Of a stretch of DNA of 64,000 nucleotides, positions 14,184 to 25,500 are shown in pieces (positions within the stretch are counted from its first letter, which is position 1; every line of letters starts with the position of its first letter). This stretch comes from Monilinia fructicola. Lineage: Eukaryota > Ascomycota > Leotiomycetes > Helotiales > Sclerotiniaceae. Position numbers and translations under genes: made by a program. Location: contig VICG01000019.1 in assembly GCA_008692225.1 (NCBI GenBank), positions 186,001 to 250,000 on the forward strand, in the 5' to 3' direction. The notes under the pieces are model-generated. The model was not told where the DNA came from and did no database searches. It was given only the letters and a program-made list of their open reading frames with translations.

Positions 14184-14354
14184 TCAATGCCACTCCCTGA
14201 AAACACCACTTTTCATCTCCTCCCATTCTTCTTCCCAAACTATACATTTGTCACCATGATTCATATCCATATCATCTTCCCACTCCCTCCTTGCCCCTCC
14301 TTTTCCTTCCCCTTCCCTGCCTCCATCATCATCCTCCTCTTCTCCCGTTCTCCT
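14184..14354 (-). CDS. possible 3'-terminal exon of the hypothetical gene
   Basis: On the minus strand the frame of the upstream gene reopens after stops at 14,487 and 14,355 and runs to a TGA at 14,184. It encodes about 56 residues that look like real protein (acidic and Trp-containing, with EWEDDMDMNHGDKCIVWEEE near the middle). A perfect GTAAGT at 14,494-14,489 overlaps the upstream stop codon, so an intron from 14,494 to somewhere near 14,342 would preserve frame. The acceptor is not canonical by eye (no pyrimidine-AG in the right phase). The alternative is that the upstream protein was truncated by mutation and this is its remnant. Confidence 0.4.
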   Translation of the reverse strand, partial: RRTGEEEDDDGGREGEGKGGARREWEDDMDMNHGDKCIVWEEEWEEMKSGVFREWH

Positions 14355-14486
14355 TTAACCCAAACACCCCTCCCACTGCCATAATCCCTCTTCTTTTCCC
14401 TTCTTCCCCTCCCACTCTTCTCCAACCCCTCAATCAATTCCCTCAGCCCTTTTCCCAATTCTTTCAACTCCCCTATTTCATCCTTA

Positions 14487-16928
14487 TCACTTACACCTAT
14501 CCTTAAACCCTTCCACCTCCCCACATCCCAGATCCCCCTTATCCACTCTCTCTCCCAAAACCTGCCCCTCCTCCACATCCTCCACCAATTCCTCCACAAT
14601 CTCCAGAAATATATCATTAAACTTCAAACCCTTGATACTTTCTATTTGTTTCCTTAGAATATCTAATTCAACTTCGTCTTCACGAAGCTCTTCCTCTTCA
14701 ATTTGATGTTCCATAGCATCGAATTTGAAATCCGAGTTGTTCTTTCCAAAAGGGAATAAGAATGGCTTGAAAAACTTGGGAATACTCCATTGTTTTTCTT
14801 CTTTTCCTAAGTTCTCGCTGTTTTCATTCCTCTCGTTCTTCTCATTCCTCTTATTTATATCCCATCCCTCATCACTTTCCTCCATTCCCCTCCTTATTTC
14901 CTCCACAAACACTACTAGTCTTTCTACATCCTCCAATAATCTCATACCATCACCCCACCATTGTTTATAAAGAACCAAAGGAACTATAATTCCTTCTTGA
15001 AATGCAGGAATAAGTATAGCCTGGGGAGATGGTTTGCTCTCATCGCGTTGGGATTCTCTACCATTTTCTTCTGTGAAGAAAAAGTTGGTAGAAGGGTATC
15101 TGAGAATGAGTGATGTTGATGTGTTGGTATTGATAGAAGATAGAGATGAAGAACATGAATAATTTGATAATGTATAAAGTTGAACGATCGTGAGATACGT
15201 GGTTAGAGTAAGAATCATGTAGAAGAATATTGGATGGTGTATAATCTTGAAGAGGCGCACGCGGATGTAATTTGATATTGTATATTGTGAAGTTGACGTT
15301 TGTAAACTCTCGTCTCGGTTTTGAACTCTAGAGTGGGTTTCCAACGAAGACCGCATCCCAATCTGATCAAGGTTTGAATCAGAACTAGAAATGGATCCAG
15401 AGCTAAGTAACGAATCGAAAGGTTGAAGTTGTGAATTTTCGTTACGATTTTGGATCATAGTATGAGTTTCGGAAGGAGCTGTGAGAGTCTCGATATGATG
15501 TTGATGATCAAGATAGGAATTAGAACTAGAACTGGATCCAGAACTAAGTGATGAATCGGAAGATTGATATGGAGGAGAAGAACGATAGTCAACATAGGTA
15601 TGGTGATGCTTGGGAGTATGAGCATTATCATAAGCATAAACATAATCAGTAGATGTATCACTATCTACACTTCCTTCATTGATATCAGAAATAATTTGAT
15701 TTGACGACGCCATATCAAGATTCAGGCGAGGTTGGGTAGGCGATATTGTAGGTATAATCTGAGAGGTAGAAGATGCAGACAACCTTGTGGGTATAATAGT
15801 GCTCGACCTTGTAGGTGTGATTTGTGAAGCAAAGTTTGATTGTGACGATGAAAAGACCATTTTCCTCGATTGTAAGCCGTGTTGTAAGTTTCTGGACAAG
15901 TTGTTGTTATCTGATGCAGCATAATGTAATCGCCCTTGCATCTGATCACAGAAGACCTCCTGCCCTCGCTGCCTTTCACTCCTCCATAACCTCAAATGCA
16001 ACCTTACCTTCAGTACCCGAGTAAGCCAAACCAAACCGCCAAAATGGCAAATGATTCTCAAGGCTTTCATCAACCTCTCATGATTGCATTTCCTCCACCA
16101 ATGTTTCCCCATCTTCTTCATCCATACCCAACTGCTGGACTTCAATCTTCTCCAACCCCATATACCTTCTGCATCAAGTACTTCCTCAACCAATGACAGA
16201 AATGATTCCACAAACCCAATCCATGAGTTATCCAACCCTTTGATCCTGATTTTGGATACAAAAATATCCGAGAACAAATCGTGTATCATATCCATGATTT
16301 TTTCCACGTTCGTTGTATTAATCCAAACCATATATTCTCCTCTACCTTCTTTCCATAATCCCAATTTCTCCAATTCTCCTTGACCATCATCTTTAACTTG
16401 TATATCCGTTACTTCTAATCCAAATTTTCCCCGCCTCTTTCCTTTGTGATACCATTCATTCCATAATCTTTTCCATTCAGCTTGTTGAAGTCGTGATTTA
16501 TGACTCAAAATTTGATATTGGAGTTGAACGAGAGTAACTCGTAAATGTTGTTCAGTAATTATCAGAAGCGTTTCGAGTTTATCGAGAAGAGGATAGTGGA
16601 GAGTTTGGAGGTTATGGATATGATCATGAAAGTTGGAGAGCTGAGCTGGAAGATCAGATGAAGGTGGACGAGGGGAAGGAGGAGGAGAGGGGTGAGAAAA
16701 TATTGTGTAGTTTGAGTACGGAGAAGAAAAGAACGTATTGTTGGGATGAGGAGAAGAAGAAGAGACTTTATGGTCTGTATCGGCAAAAGAAGAGGGAGAA
16801 GTAAAAGCAATAGATTCAAAAGAACAGAAAAGGAGATAATAGACAAAAGTAAGCCATTGGATAAGAAGGATAAATTTGAGGAAGAGAAGGATATTGATAT
16901 ACGCGTGGTGCGTGTGAGACGATGGCAT
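14487..16928 (-). CDS. hypothetical low-complexity protein with two predicted membrane segments
   Basis: I do not recognise this family. The start used is the first ATG (16,928), giving 813 residues; the frame stays open to a GTG at 16,943. Residues about 9-33 (INILLFLKFILLIQWLTFVY and onward) form a hydrophobic N-terminal segment like a signal anchor. A Ser/Pro-rich stretch follows to about 95, then a mostly helical, Trp-rich part to about 340. Residues about 457-550 hold two tandem copies of a 47-residue Ser-rich unit (LSSGSSSSSNS and LLSSGSISSSDS, each followed by an ETH..VQNR-like segment). A second hydrophobic segment (FFYMILTLTTYLTIVQLYTL) lies near 563-585, and the C-terminus is acidic and probably coiled coil. 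It is the only gene in its island. The annotated stop lies inside a GTAAGT splice-donor-like site and the same frame reopens downstream, so the 3' end is uncertain. The N-terminus or internal introns could also differ from this single-frame model. Confidence 0.6.
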   Translation of the reverse strand: MPSSHTHHAYINILLFLKFILLIQWLTFVYYLLFCSFESIAFTSPSSFADTDHKVSSSSPHPNNTFFSSPYSNYTIFSHPSPPPSPRPPSSDLPAQLSNFHDHIHNLQTLHYPLLDKLETLLIITEQHLRVTLVQLQYQILSHKSRLQQAEWKRLWNEWYHKGKRRGKFGLEVTDIQVKDDGQGELEKLGLWKEGRGEYMVWINTTNVEKIMDMIHDLFSDIFVSKIRIKGLDNSWIGFVESFLSLVEEVLDAEGIWGWRRLKSSSWVWMKKMGKHWWRKCNHERLMKALRIICHFGGLVWLTRVLKVRLHLRLWRSERQRGQEVFCDQMQGRLHYAASDNNNLSRNLQHGLQSRKMVFSSSQSNFASQITPTRSSTIIPTRLSASSTSQIIPTISPTQPRLNLDMASSNQIISDINEGSVDSDTSTDYVYAYDNAHTPKHHHTYVDYRSSPPYQSSDSSLSSGSSSSSNSYLDHQHHIETLTAPSETHTMIQNRNENSQLQPFDSLLSSGSISSSDSNLDQIGMRSSLETHSRVQNRDESLQTSTSQYTISNYIRVRLFKIIHHPIFFYMILTLTTYLTIVQLYTLSNYSCSSSLSSINTNTSTSLILRYPSTNFFFTEENGRESQRDESKPSPQAILIPAFQEGIIVPLVLYKQWWGDGMRLLEDVERLVVFVEEIRRGMEESDEGWDINKRNEKNERNENSENLGKEEKQWSIPKFFKPFLFPFGKNNSDFKFDAMEHQIEEEELREDEVELDILRKQIESIKGLKFNDIFLEIVEELVEDVEEGQVLGERVDKGDLGCGEVEGFKDRCK

Positions 16929-17530
16929 TGGTGCTTTGATCACGTGACTAGATTATGAGATGGAGGATGTGGTGAAGATGTAGCGTAGTAGCAACGTAGT
17001 TGGTGATGATGAATGAATCAATGGATGGATCCAGATGACTCTCCGCTGGCTCTCCAAAGGCCACTGCCGTGTAGGCCTTTTTGCTTCGCTTTAGAACAAG
17101 AAAATGGTGATGGTGATGGACGTCGTGATGATGATGTGGTGAAGATGTAACGATGACAATGATGGAAATGAATGATAAAATGAGCCTTATACGGAGGTAA
17201 CAGCAAGTATGTATATATTGGTACGAATCGATAAATGAATGCGACGGAGACAAAGAAAACCTTAGATCATGCACCTATCCTCTTCCTTTACATTGTTGTT
17301 TGGAGAGGTCGCGGTTCCTTTGTATCCCGTATGCATATCCTCAAACTTCGAATGTAGCGAGCAAATGAGGCAAATAATAAAAATGAAAATCAATCAATCG
17401 AGCATCTGAAATATTAGTACAAATTCTGGAATTACAATTGAAGAATCAAAACCTTGAGATTATATAAACATTAAAATATTCAGCAATAATACAAAATAAC
17501 ACACTTTTCAACATCAATACCTTAATTATA
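16929..17530. other. 5' flank of the minus-strand hypothetical gene
   Basis: Near-normal composition to about 17,400, then a sharp return to A/T. A CACGTG sits 13 bp upstream of the chosen ATG (16,941-16,946). A 108-codon open frame on the minus strand (16,948-17,274) begins only with GTG and is His/Ser-rich low complexity; I treat it as leader or untranslated sequence rather than a gene. Confidence 0.45.
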
Positions 17531-18144
17531 GTGTTAGTAAAAAAGTCTAAGCGGTTTTCAATTTTACATTAAAAATTATCTTTTTTAAAACTAATTATTT
17601 AATCAATTTCATATAATTTTCAACTTAAAAATATTTTGAATAATAAAGAATTATATTATAACTATATTATAATTAGTAAAATTCTTTTTATAAATTTTTT
17701 GAAAGCTTTTTTTAACAGTTAAAGATAAGTAAAATTCAAAATTAATAAATTTTCTAGGTTTTGAGTAGGGAAACAAAAATAATATTATTAAATTTTGAAA
17801 AATATAGATTTATAATCTTATAGAAGTTTAATAAACAAAGTTATATATTTGCAACTCAAATATAATCAAATGCAATTAATAACTATTCTATGTTAAGAAT
17901 TTTGTATAAATAAATAATATATTTTAAAATCTTTGATTATTTTAAAATGAGGACTTAAAACATATACTTTTTTTAAATTAAAGGTTTAATCATAGAAAAT
18001 AGGCTTATAAATATTTAAAATATATAATACTTTATATAAATTACTTTTTTTAACATCTTAGGTTAGTATATAATTTATAATAATCATTTTAAATATTCAA
18101 ATTAGTATATTGTAAAAAATGCCCTTAGACTTGTTTATTATTAC
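17531..18144. mobile_element. MITE-like TIR element, copy A
   Basis: Left end GTGTTAGTAAAAAAGTCTAA and right end (reverse complement) GTAATAATAAACAAGTCTAA are inverted repeats flanked by TA. The interior is non-coding. The first 330 bp align by eye with 20,079-20,400, including GTTAAAGATAAGTAAAATT-like and TAAATTTTCTAG blocks, which defines a two-copy family with the element at 20,079-20,713. Confidence 0.75.
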
Positions 18145-18146
18145 TA

Positions 18147-20076
18147 TAAAATAAAAACTTTGCAAATTAACTTAAATCAATATAAATAATAATGCCTTTT
18201 ATTTAATAACGTAACTTACTATAAGTAATATATAAAGTTTAATTTGATTATATAATAAAATTAATTAGCTTGTAAATAATGATATAATTTTTTTTTTAAA
18301 AATCTTGTTAATAAATAATACTTTTATTATATTATGTTTGAAAGTGATTTGAAAGTTAATGAGAATTTTGTTTCAATTTATTATTTTGAAAATATCTTAT
18401 TATAGTTTTAAATGTTATTGAGATCTTATATATCTTATATTATTAATTTCATTCAGAGTTAAAAATTTAATATATATATATTAATAATTATTAGTTTTAT
18501 TCTTAAAGAGGATATAAAATATATATATATACATATTAAAATAATTAGATTGAATTATTAAATAATAAGTATGCTCTTATTTTTATATAATGAGAGAGGG
18601 ACTATATATTATAAATATATATCTTATTATTTATATATATAATATATACGTATTAATAAATGAAATAATGTAAACTATTATCAATTTATGTTATTAAGAC
18701 TGATTTATAAATAAGCGTATTCTAATAATAGTATTTTATTAATTCAATTAAACTTATATAATAATTAATGTTTTTATTATTTACAGATTTGAATAAAAAG
18801 TATATCAATTTAAAAGCGGGGCTAGTACTCGAGGTATTAAGATGGAAAAGTATGTTATTTAAAGTTATTATTATAAAATATAAATATGCCAAGATAATAA
18901 ACGCTTTAAGAATAAAATATAATAGAGAAGATAAATTAAAAGTAATAATTTATATAAAATCACACGATACATTTTATTTATTAAAAACTTTATTAAATCA
19001 ATTTATATATATATTTCAATATTAATATAAAAGATTATATAACTATAAAAATAATTAAGAAAAAAATTATTTCTATTTTTATAAAATAAAAGTTATTCAA
19101 TAATTATTTTGAAACAATAATAAAACTTAATAAAAACTTTCTTCTAAATAAAGGTCTTTAAAATAAAGTTATATTTTAAAGTTAAAATCTTCTATTATTA
19201 TATATAATGAATTTTTTTAATAAAGATATTAAAATTTAAAACTATAAATTTATAATAATAATATTCGAACATACACTTGTTAATATCAATATATTAATAA
19301 ATATAGGATCTTTGATTTTAACTTTAAAATAATACTTTTAATATTTCAATTGTTTTTTTTAACTTATTTAATATATTAATAAAATTGCTTTTATAAACTT
19401 TATTATTTGAATTATTATTTTATTAATTTTAAACCTATATAGTTAGTATTATATAATCAATAATTAATTTATTGTTAATAATCTTTTTAATTACTTAGTT
19501 TTCAATAATGTAACTTTGATTTATTTATCACTTAGTTTTTAAACCATTTATTTCTTAACTATCTACTTTTTAATTACTTAAATATTTAATTTTCAATTGT
19601 AGATTTTGTAATTATTCATTTTTTAAATATACCTATATCAATAATACTTTTTTATTAAAGACTTTTTTTAAATGAATATTAATATTGAACATTAAATAAT
19701 AAAATATTTAATGATTATATTAAAAATCAAATCTAATATCTCAAAAAGATATTAAATGAGTCTAAAATAATTTGATTATTTTTAATTTGAGTTAATTTAA
19801 TAATTAAAATAAAATAACTTTGTTTAAATTATAATTAATATGATATATTAACTGAAATATAAATATTCAAAAGTATATTAATTCAAAAAAGAATAATATA
19901 ATCTTAAACAATATACTTTTTAATATTAATACTTTAATTAATAGAAAATAAACTAAAATCAGTTTGAATTGATATAAATAATAGTAACCTTTTTTTTAAT
20001 AATATAATTTATTTTATTATGTATACATAATGCTTAAAAAGTATAATTGAATTAATTAGTTTTCAAATAAAGACAT
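18147..20076. other. AT-rich spacer with one small open frame
   Basis: No recognised gene. An 85-codon ATG-initiated open frame at 18,768-19,025 (plus) has a slightly less biased stretch (KAGLVLEVLRWKS) and could be a fragment of a decayed transposon protein, but no family motif is visible. The rest is stop-ridden A/T sequence. Confidence 0.45.
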
Positions 20077-20078
20077 TA

Positions 20079-20713
20079 CTAGCAAGAAAGTTTAAGCGGT
20101 TTTTAATTTTATATTTAAAATTATTTGTTTTTCAACTTATTATTAAATTAATATTATATAAATTTTAATTTAGAAATACTTTTTATAATCAAGAATTATA
20201 TTATAATTGTATTAAAGTTGGTAAAATAATTTTTTCTTATTTTTTATAACTTTTTTTCTAAAATTAAAGTTAAGTAAAATTAAAAATTGATAAATTTTCT
20301 AGCTTTTAAATGCGGAAATAAAAATAATATTAATAAATTTTCAAAATATAAATTTACAATATCAAAAAATATCAATATCAATAAATAAAGCTATATATTT
20401 AAAGTTTTTATTTAAAAAATTTTATTTAATAAATAATTCAAATTTCTAAATATTATATAAATTAGTAAGGTATTTCAAATTTTATAGTCATTTGAAATCA
20501 AAAATTTTAAGAATAAATAACTTTTTTTAATTAAAAATTTAATGAAAGAAAATAGGTTTATAAGTATGTTAAATATAGAATATTATATAAAATTATTTTT
20601 CTTTTGATATTTGAAATTATATATAATTTATATTATATAATTGATTTATAATGATTATTTAAAGAAGTTGAATTTAGTATATCGTAAAAAGTCCGCTTAG
20701 ACTTATCTGCTGT
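20079..20713. mobile_element. MITE-like TIR element, copy B
   Basis: Second copy of the family at 17,531-18,144. The left end reads CTAGCAAGAAAGTTTAAGCGG-like, and the right end in reverse complement reads ACAGCAGATAAGTCTAAGCGG-like. TA lies at 20,077-20,078 and 20,714-20,715. The right-hand TA is shared with the adjoining fold-back element, so two elements sit back to back around one TA. Confidence 0.75.
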
Positions 20714-20715
20714 TA

Positions 20716-21565
20716 AGTCGCCTACCCTATTTCTCGCCACCCCCCCCATTTGGCCAGCATTTCACACCAAAAACGTCTATTTTGACGTATTTATAACTTT
20801 ACGAAAACTTAATATATATATTTTAAATTTCAATTAAAGCCTCTATATATAATTATCAATAGATTCTAAAAATTTTAAAATTTTATGATTTCTTTATAAA
20901 GAGTTATAAATGATTATAGAAAATCAAAATTCCAATTTTTGATTTATATATAAATCCTATACAAAATCAAAATCTTTAAAAAAAAGTTATATTTATTTGA
21001 TAAAAATAACTAAAAATAATGTAAAATTTTTTAAAGAAACTCAAAGTTAATTTCAATTGAATTTATTATTTAAGTAGTATATTATTATTTATAATAAATG
21101 TTTAATATGGATTTCTAGATTTTAACGATAAAATGTTTAGTAAAAAATTTCTAATTTTAAATTTATTTATATAATCTCAAATTATTATATATATTTTCAA
21201 TTATTTATATACTATATATTAGTTAATAGATCTTATAAAATTTTTAGATTATTTTTAATTATTTTTGTTTAAAAACTATAAATCTTTTTTTCTAATTTCA
21301 ATTTTGTATATGATTTCCATACAAATCTAAAACCGAAAATTTTGATTTTCTATAATCTTTTATTACTCTTTTTAAAAAAAATCGCAAAAATTTAAAAATT
21401 TGAAATTTTCAGAATTTATTAATAATTATATATAAAAGCTTGAATTAAAATTTAAAAGAATATATATTTATTTTTTATAGAGTTATAAATACATCAAAAT
21501 ATAGACGTTTTTAGTGTGAAATGCTGGCCAAATGGAGGGGGTGGCGAGAAGTAGGGTAAGCGATT
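20716..21565. mobile_element. fold-back TIR element with poly-C ends, copy 1 (850 bp)
   Basis: The left end AGTCGCCTACCCTATTTCTC, then GCCACCCCCCCCATTTGGCC and AGCATTTCACACCAAAAACG, is matched in inverted orientation at 21,480-21,565. Inverted similarity continues well inside, for example TTATATATAATTATCAATAG near the left against its counterpart near 21,420, so each arm is probably 250-300 bp and most of the element could fold into one hairpin. TA flanks both ends. No coding sequence. A second copy lies at 37,653-38,490. Confidence 0.9.
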
Positions 21566-21567
21566 TA

Positions 21568-22160
21568 TATATATAGAATTATAAGTAAAAAAAATCGATT
21601 TTGCATCGTTTTAATAGTAAGAATTTTATTATATAAATTTATAATAAATTCATATTATAATATTTTTTACTTAAACTACATCTATAATATATTTTATAAA
21701 AACATTAGATATAATTATAATTCTTTTTAGATTTATAAATTATATAATGTTTTTATTATTATATATAATAAAATTTGGTTGTACTTTTTTTACTTTATTT
21801 TATAAAGCTTTTATAAATCTGATAATAATAGATAAAACTAAATTAAAATTAGTATATTATATAGAATTAAATGCTTTATTAAATATAATTTTTAGGTTTT
21901 ATATACTTAATAGTTAAATCTAATTCATTAGAGATTTAAAGATAAATAATATAACTAAGATAAAATAATATACTTTCTTAATTTCTTTTTAATATATAAA
22001 AAAACATTGATATTTCAAAATTTAAAACGCTTATTATATATTTTATAACTCTTTGATATTTTAAAGTATTTTTTATTATATTTAATTTATTTCTTGATTT
22101 ATTATAATTTTGCAAAGATTAAATATATTTCGTTTTTCGATTAATTTTTAGCCCGGCATT
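21568..22160. other. AT-rich spacer, nothing recognisable
   Basis: Stop-ridden A/T sequence between the fold-back element and a truncated TIR element. No feature supported. Confidence 0.5.
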
Positions 22161-22164
22161 AATC

Positions 22165-22417
22165 TAAAACAAAGCTAAGTATTTATTAAACTATTTAATA
22201 TTTTTATAGATCTCTTATTTTGAATAAACTTTCAATATTCATACATTTTATTATATTATTATCTATTCAATATTAGGCTTTATAATATAAAATTCCCATA
22301 ATAAGTATAAAAATACTAAATTTATAATAACTATAAATTTTAAAAAATTCTATTAAGGTTCTATTGAACAATTATAGGTTATATTTTTGCGTATACCTCT
22401 TTTAAAACCCGCCCGAG
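22165..22417 (-). mobile_element. truncated copy of the 795-bp TA-flanked TIR element
   Basis: The right tip CCCGCCCGAG followed by TA, and the inward sequence including TATACCTCTTTTAAAACCCG and the block around CAATATTCATACATTTTATT, are the reverse complement of 7,428-7,680. The other end is missing. TATAATATTAGG-type shared blocks confirm common origin despite many transitions. Confidence 0.7.
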
Positions 22418-22429
22418 TATATTGATTAT

Positions 22430-22570
22430 ATTAAGTCTAATATATAGTAATTTAAACGCTATATTAAGCCAAATATAATATTAGACTAAATATTATATAA
22501 TATAAACGCTATATTAAATTAACTATAATATTAAGTCTAATATTATATACTCGAAATGCTATATTTAATA
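22430..22570. repeat. short degenerate tandem repeat
   Basis: AACGCTATATTAA-like and TAATATTAAGTCTAATA-like segments alternate three or so times next to the truncated TIR element. Confidence 0.55.
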
Positions 22571-25500
22571 ATATTCACTTTAATAAAAAAAATAATAAAA
22601 AAACACTTTTATTTTCTTTATCTCTAAAATATTTTTAAATTGGTAAAGATTTAAATATTATATTTAGTAAGAAATGTGTTTTACATATTATAAAAATAAA
22701 TATATTATAATCTTTTTTTTATTCTTTTAAAATTTTTAATTAAAATAATATTAATGAAATATATATTCGACTACATCTAATTATATTGATTATATTAAGC
22801 TTAATATATTATATATTTAATATTCGCTTTAATATTTTTTAAAATCGATTCGAATGAATTTTAACATAATTAATACGATATCAGAGAATAGGGGGGGGAG
22901 GATGGTAAGGGATATTCTCGATTTAGAGGAATAAAGGTACGTTCGGATCAAATTCTAAAAATATCAAAGTGAATATTAGATATATTATAAATCGTTTTAA
23001 ATTTTTAATGATATTTTAAGATTGAAAATCAATCTTTTATATTTTCATTAAATTAATAAATTAGATTTTTTAAAAGTTTATATAGAAGTATAAGAAATAG
23101 TATTTAATATTAATAATATGTAAAGCGTATAGAAAAAAACAAATTCATAATTATATAACCTCTTTGTTATAATTAGTAGGAAACGTATATCGTAATAAAA
23201 GCTAATCTTTCTCAAGCTATCTCATATTATTTATTTATAGGTAAAAATGTTCCATTTGCTTTTATTAATAATATTAGTAATAATAATAATAGTATTATTC
23301 TTATTCATACACTAAAAGTATTAGCTTAATTGTTAATTTTTTCCATATTAATTATATTAATCATTATAATTACTCTTATTTTAAAAGATTCTAACGTTTT
23401 TTTAAAGTAAATCATTAATATTATAAAATCTATTATATATATTAGTTTAAAAACTAATAAAAGTAAAAAATAAAAGAAATTTTCAACTATAATAATTTTG
23501 ATTTAAATATTATTTTATTTTTATTATACTTTTTGCTTTCTATTATTAATTTTCACTATATATTTATATAACGCCTTAAAATCCTTTATATATAATAATT
23601 CTTATAATACTCTCTTTATCGCTTTTATTATATTGAAAATTATATTTAGAAAATAGATTATAAACTTAATATTTATAATATATAAGTTTATAATATATAC
23701 TTATATTATTATATAGATTTATAAATTTATTATTATATTTAATATTATCTAATTTGAATTTTGAAAACATTTTATAAATTATCGTTTAATACTTATACTT
23801 TAATTTATTATACTTAAATTCTATATTTTGTTCTTTTTATCTTTTTTTTATACCACTAATCTAATTATTATTTTTATTTACTATATATAATAAACTTATT
23901 ATTGCTATTTAAAATCTTTTTAGTATTATAATTAGTTCTATTTAATCCTTAATCTTAAAGATTAAAAACTTAATCTTTGTTTCCTTTAAGAAAGTTTCTT
24001 TTATTTTCGCTTTTACTTTCTTTTTTTACTCTTATTAAATCCGTTTCTTTTTTTTACTTTTTAATCTTATTTGCTTATAATCTTTGTTTTTAACTTTTAT
24101 TAATACTATAAACCATTATGCTATTTACTTATATTTATATATTATCTAATTTTATATTATATATTTCTATATTATTTATTTTTATATTATATATTCTTAT
24201 CTTGAATTTGTTATAATACTATATTGTTTTTATTATCCTTTTATTGTTTCTTTTTTCTCTTTTTGAATTGATTATATTTTTAGTTAATTTAAATAATTTA
24301 TAAATTGCTTTTCTTTATATATATATTAAAGATAAAAAAGAATATTATAGAAAATAATATTATATAAATTTCTTAAACTAAAATCTAATATATATATTTG
24401 TTTAATTACTATAAAAAATTACTTTTAACATAGTTTATTATTTTATTATTATAATAAAAATCTCTTTTTTAGGTATTTTTATAGTATTTTCAAATATAAT
24501 TTTATTACTATAAATATTATTATCTATATTAAAAGTTCTTAAATGATATTTTATATATCTTTAAATGGAAATAAATATATTAAATAATATTTAAATAACG
24601 TTTGTTTCTAAAAATATATATATTAAAAGACCGTTTATTTTATTAAAATTATAAAAATATATCATTTAAATTTATAATAAAATTAATAAATTGTATTTTT
24701 TCTATAATATTGTATTACTAAAATCTTTATTATCGTTTCTTAGTCTTTAATATTCTTTATTTAATTATTATTATTTCTTTGCTAATTTAATATCCTCCTT
24801 ACTTTAATTGATCTTTTAAAAATCTTTGTATCTTATAATAATATTATTATTATACTTTGAAACTTATTTAATATTTTGTAAAATTTCCTATAAAAACAAC
24901 TTTTGGATATTCTAAAAATCCTTATCATATATTACATTTCTTATTATTAAACTATAATTACTAAATTCATTATTATTTATATTTTGTTCAAAATTCGATT
25001 TTTTAAAATTGTTAATATTTAATATAATGTTTCTTCTATTACCTTTATCTTTATTATTATTATCAATATTATATTATTTATCTATATTATTTATTTTATT
25101 ATCTAATTTGGTTTTTGCTCTATTATTATAATTTTTAATAATTTTATTATATTCGATTTTATTATTGTATTCTTATAATTTCTTTTTATTATTATCATAT
25201 CTTATAATAAATATTATCGTTTTAAATCGCTTTATTATACTAATCTTTACAAATTATATAATTAATCTCTTTCTTATAATTAATCCTCTAAATAATTTTT
25301 TGAATCCTAGTAGAAGATATTTTTTTGTTTAATAATATATCAATTCTCTTTAATATATTCAAATTAAATAATTAACTACTAATAGATACTTTTTTTATTA
25401 TTATAACTTTTAATTTATTTAACTATTGTAATCTTTTGTGTTTATATATTTATATTTATATTTAGTTTAAATTATATTATAATCTACAATAAAAAAAAGT

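Noticed and set aside
16948..17274. 108-codon minus-strand open frame upstream of the hypothetical gene
   Set aside because: Starts only with GTG, is His/Ser low complexity and has no homology cue; more likely leader or flanking sequence.
18768..19025. 85-codon open frame in AT-rich DNA
   Set aside because: ATG-initiated and slightly less biased than neighbours, but no motif and no conserved context; not called a gene.
22430..22570. Short direct repeats as a CRISPR-like array
   Set aside because: Spacing is irregular, units are degenerate A/T, and the genome is eukaryotic.
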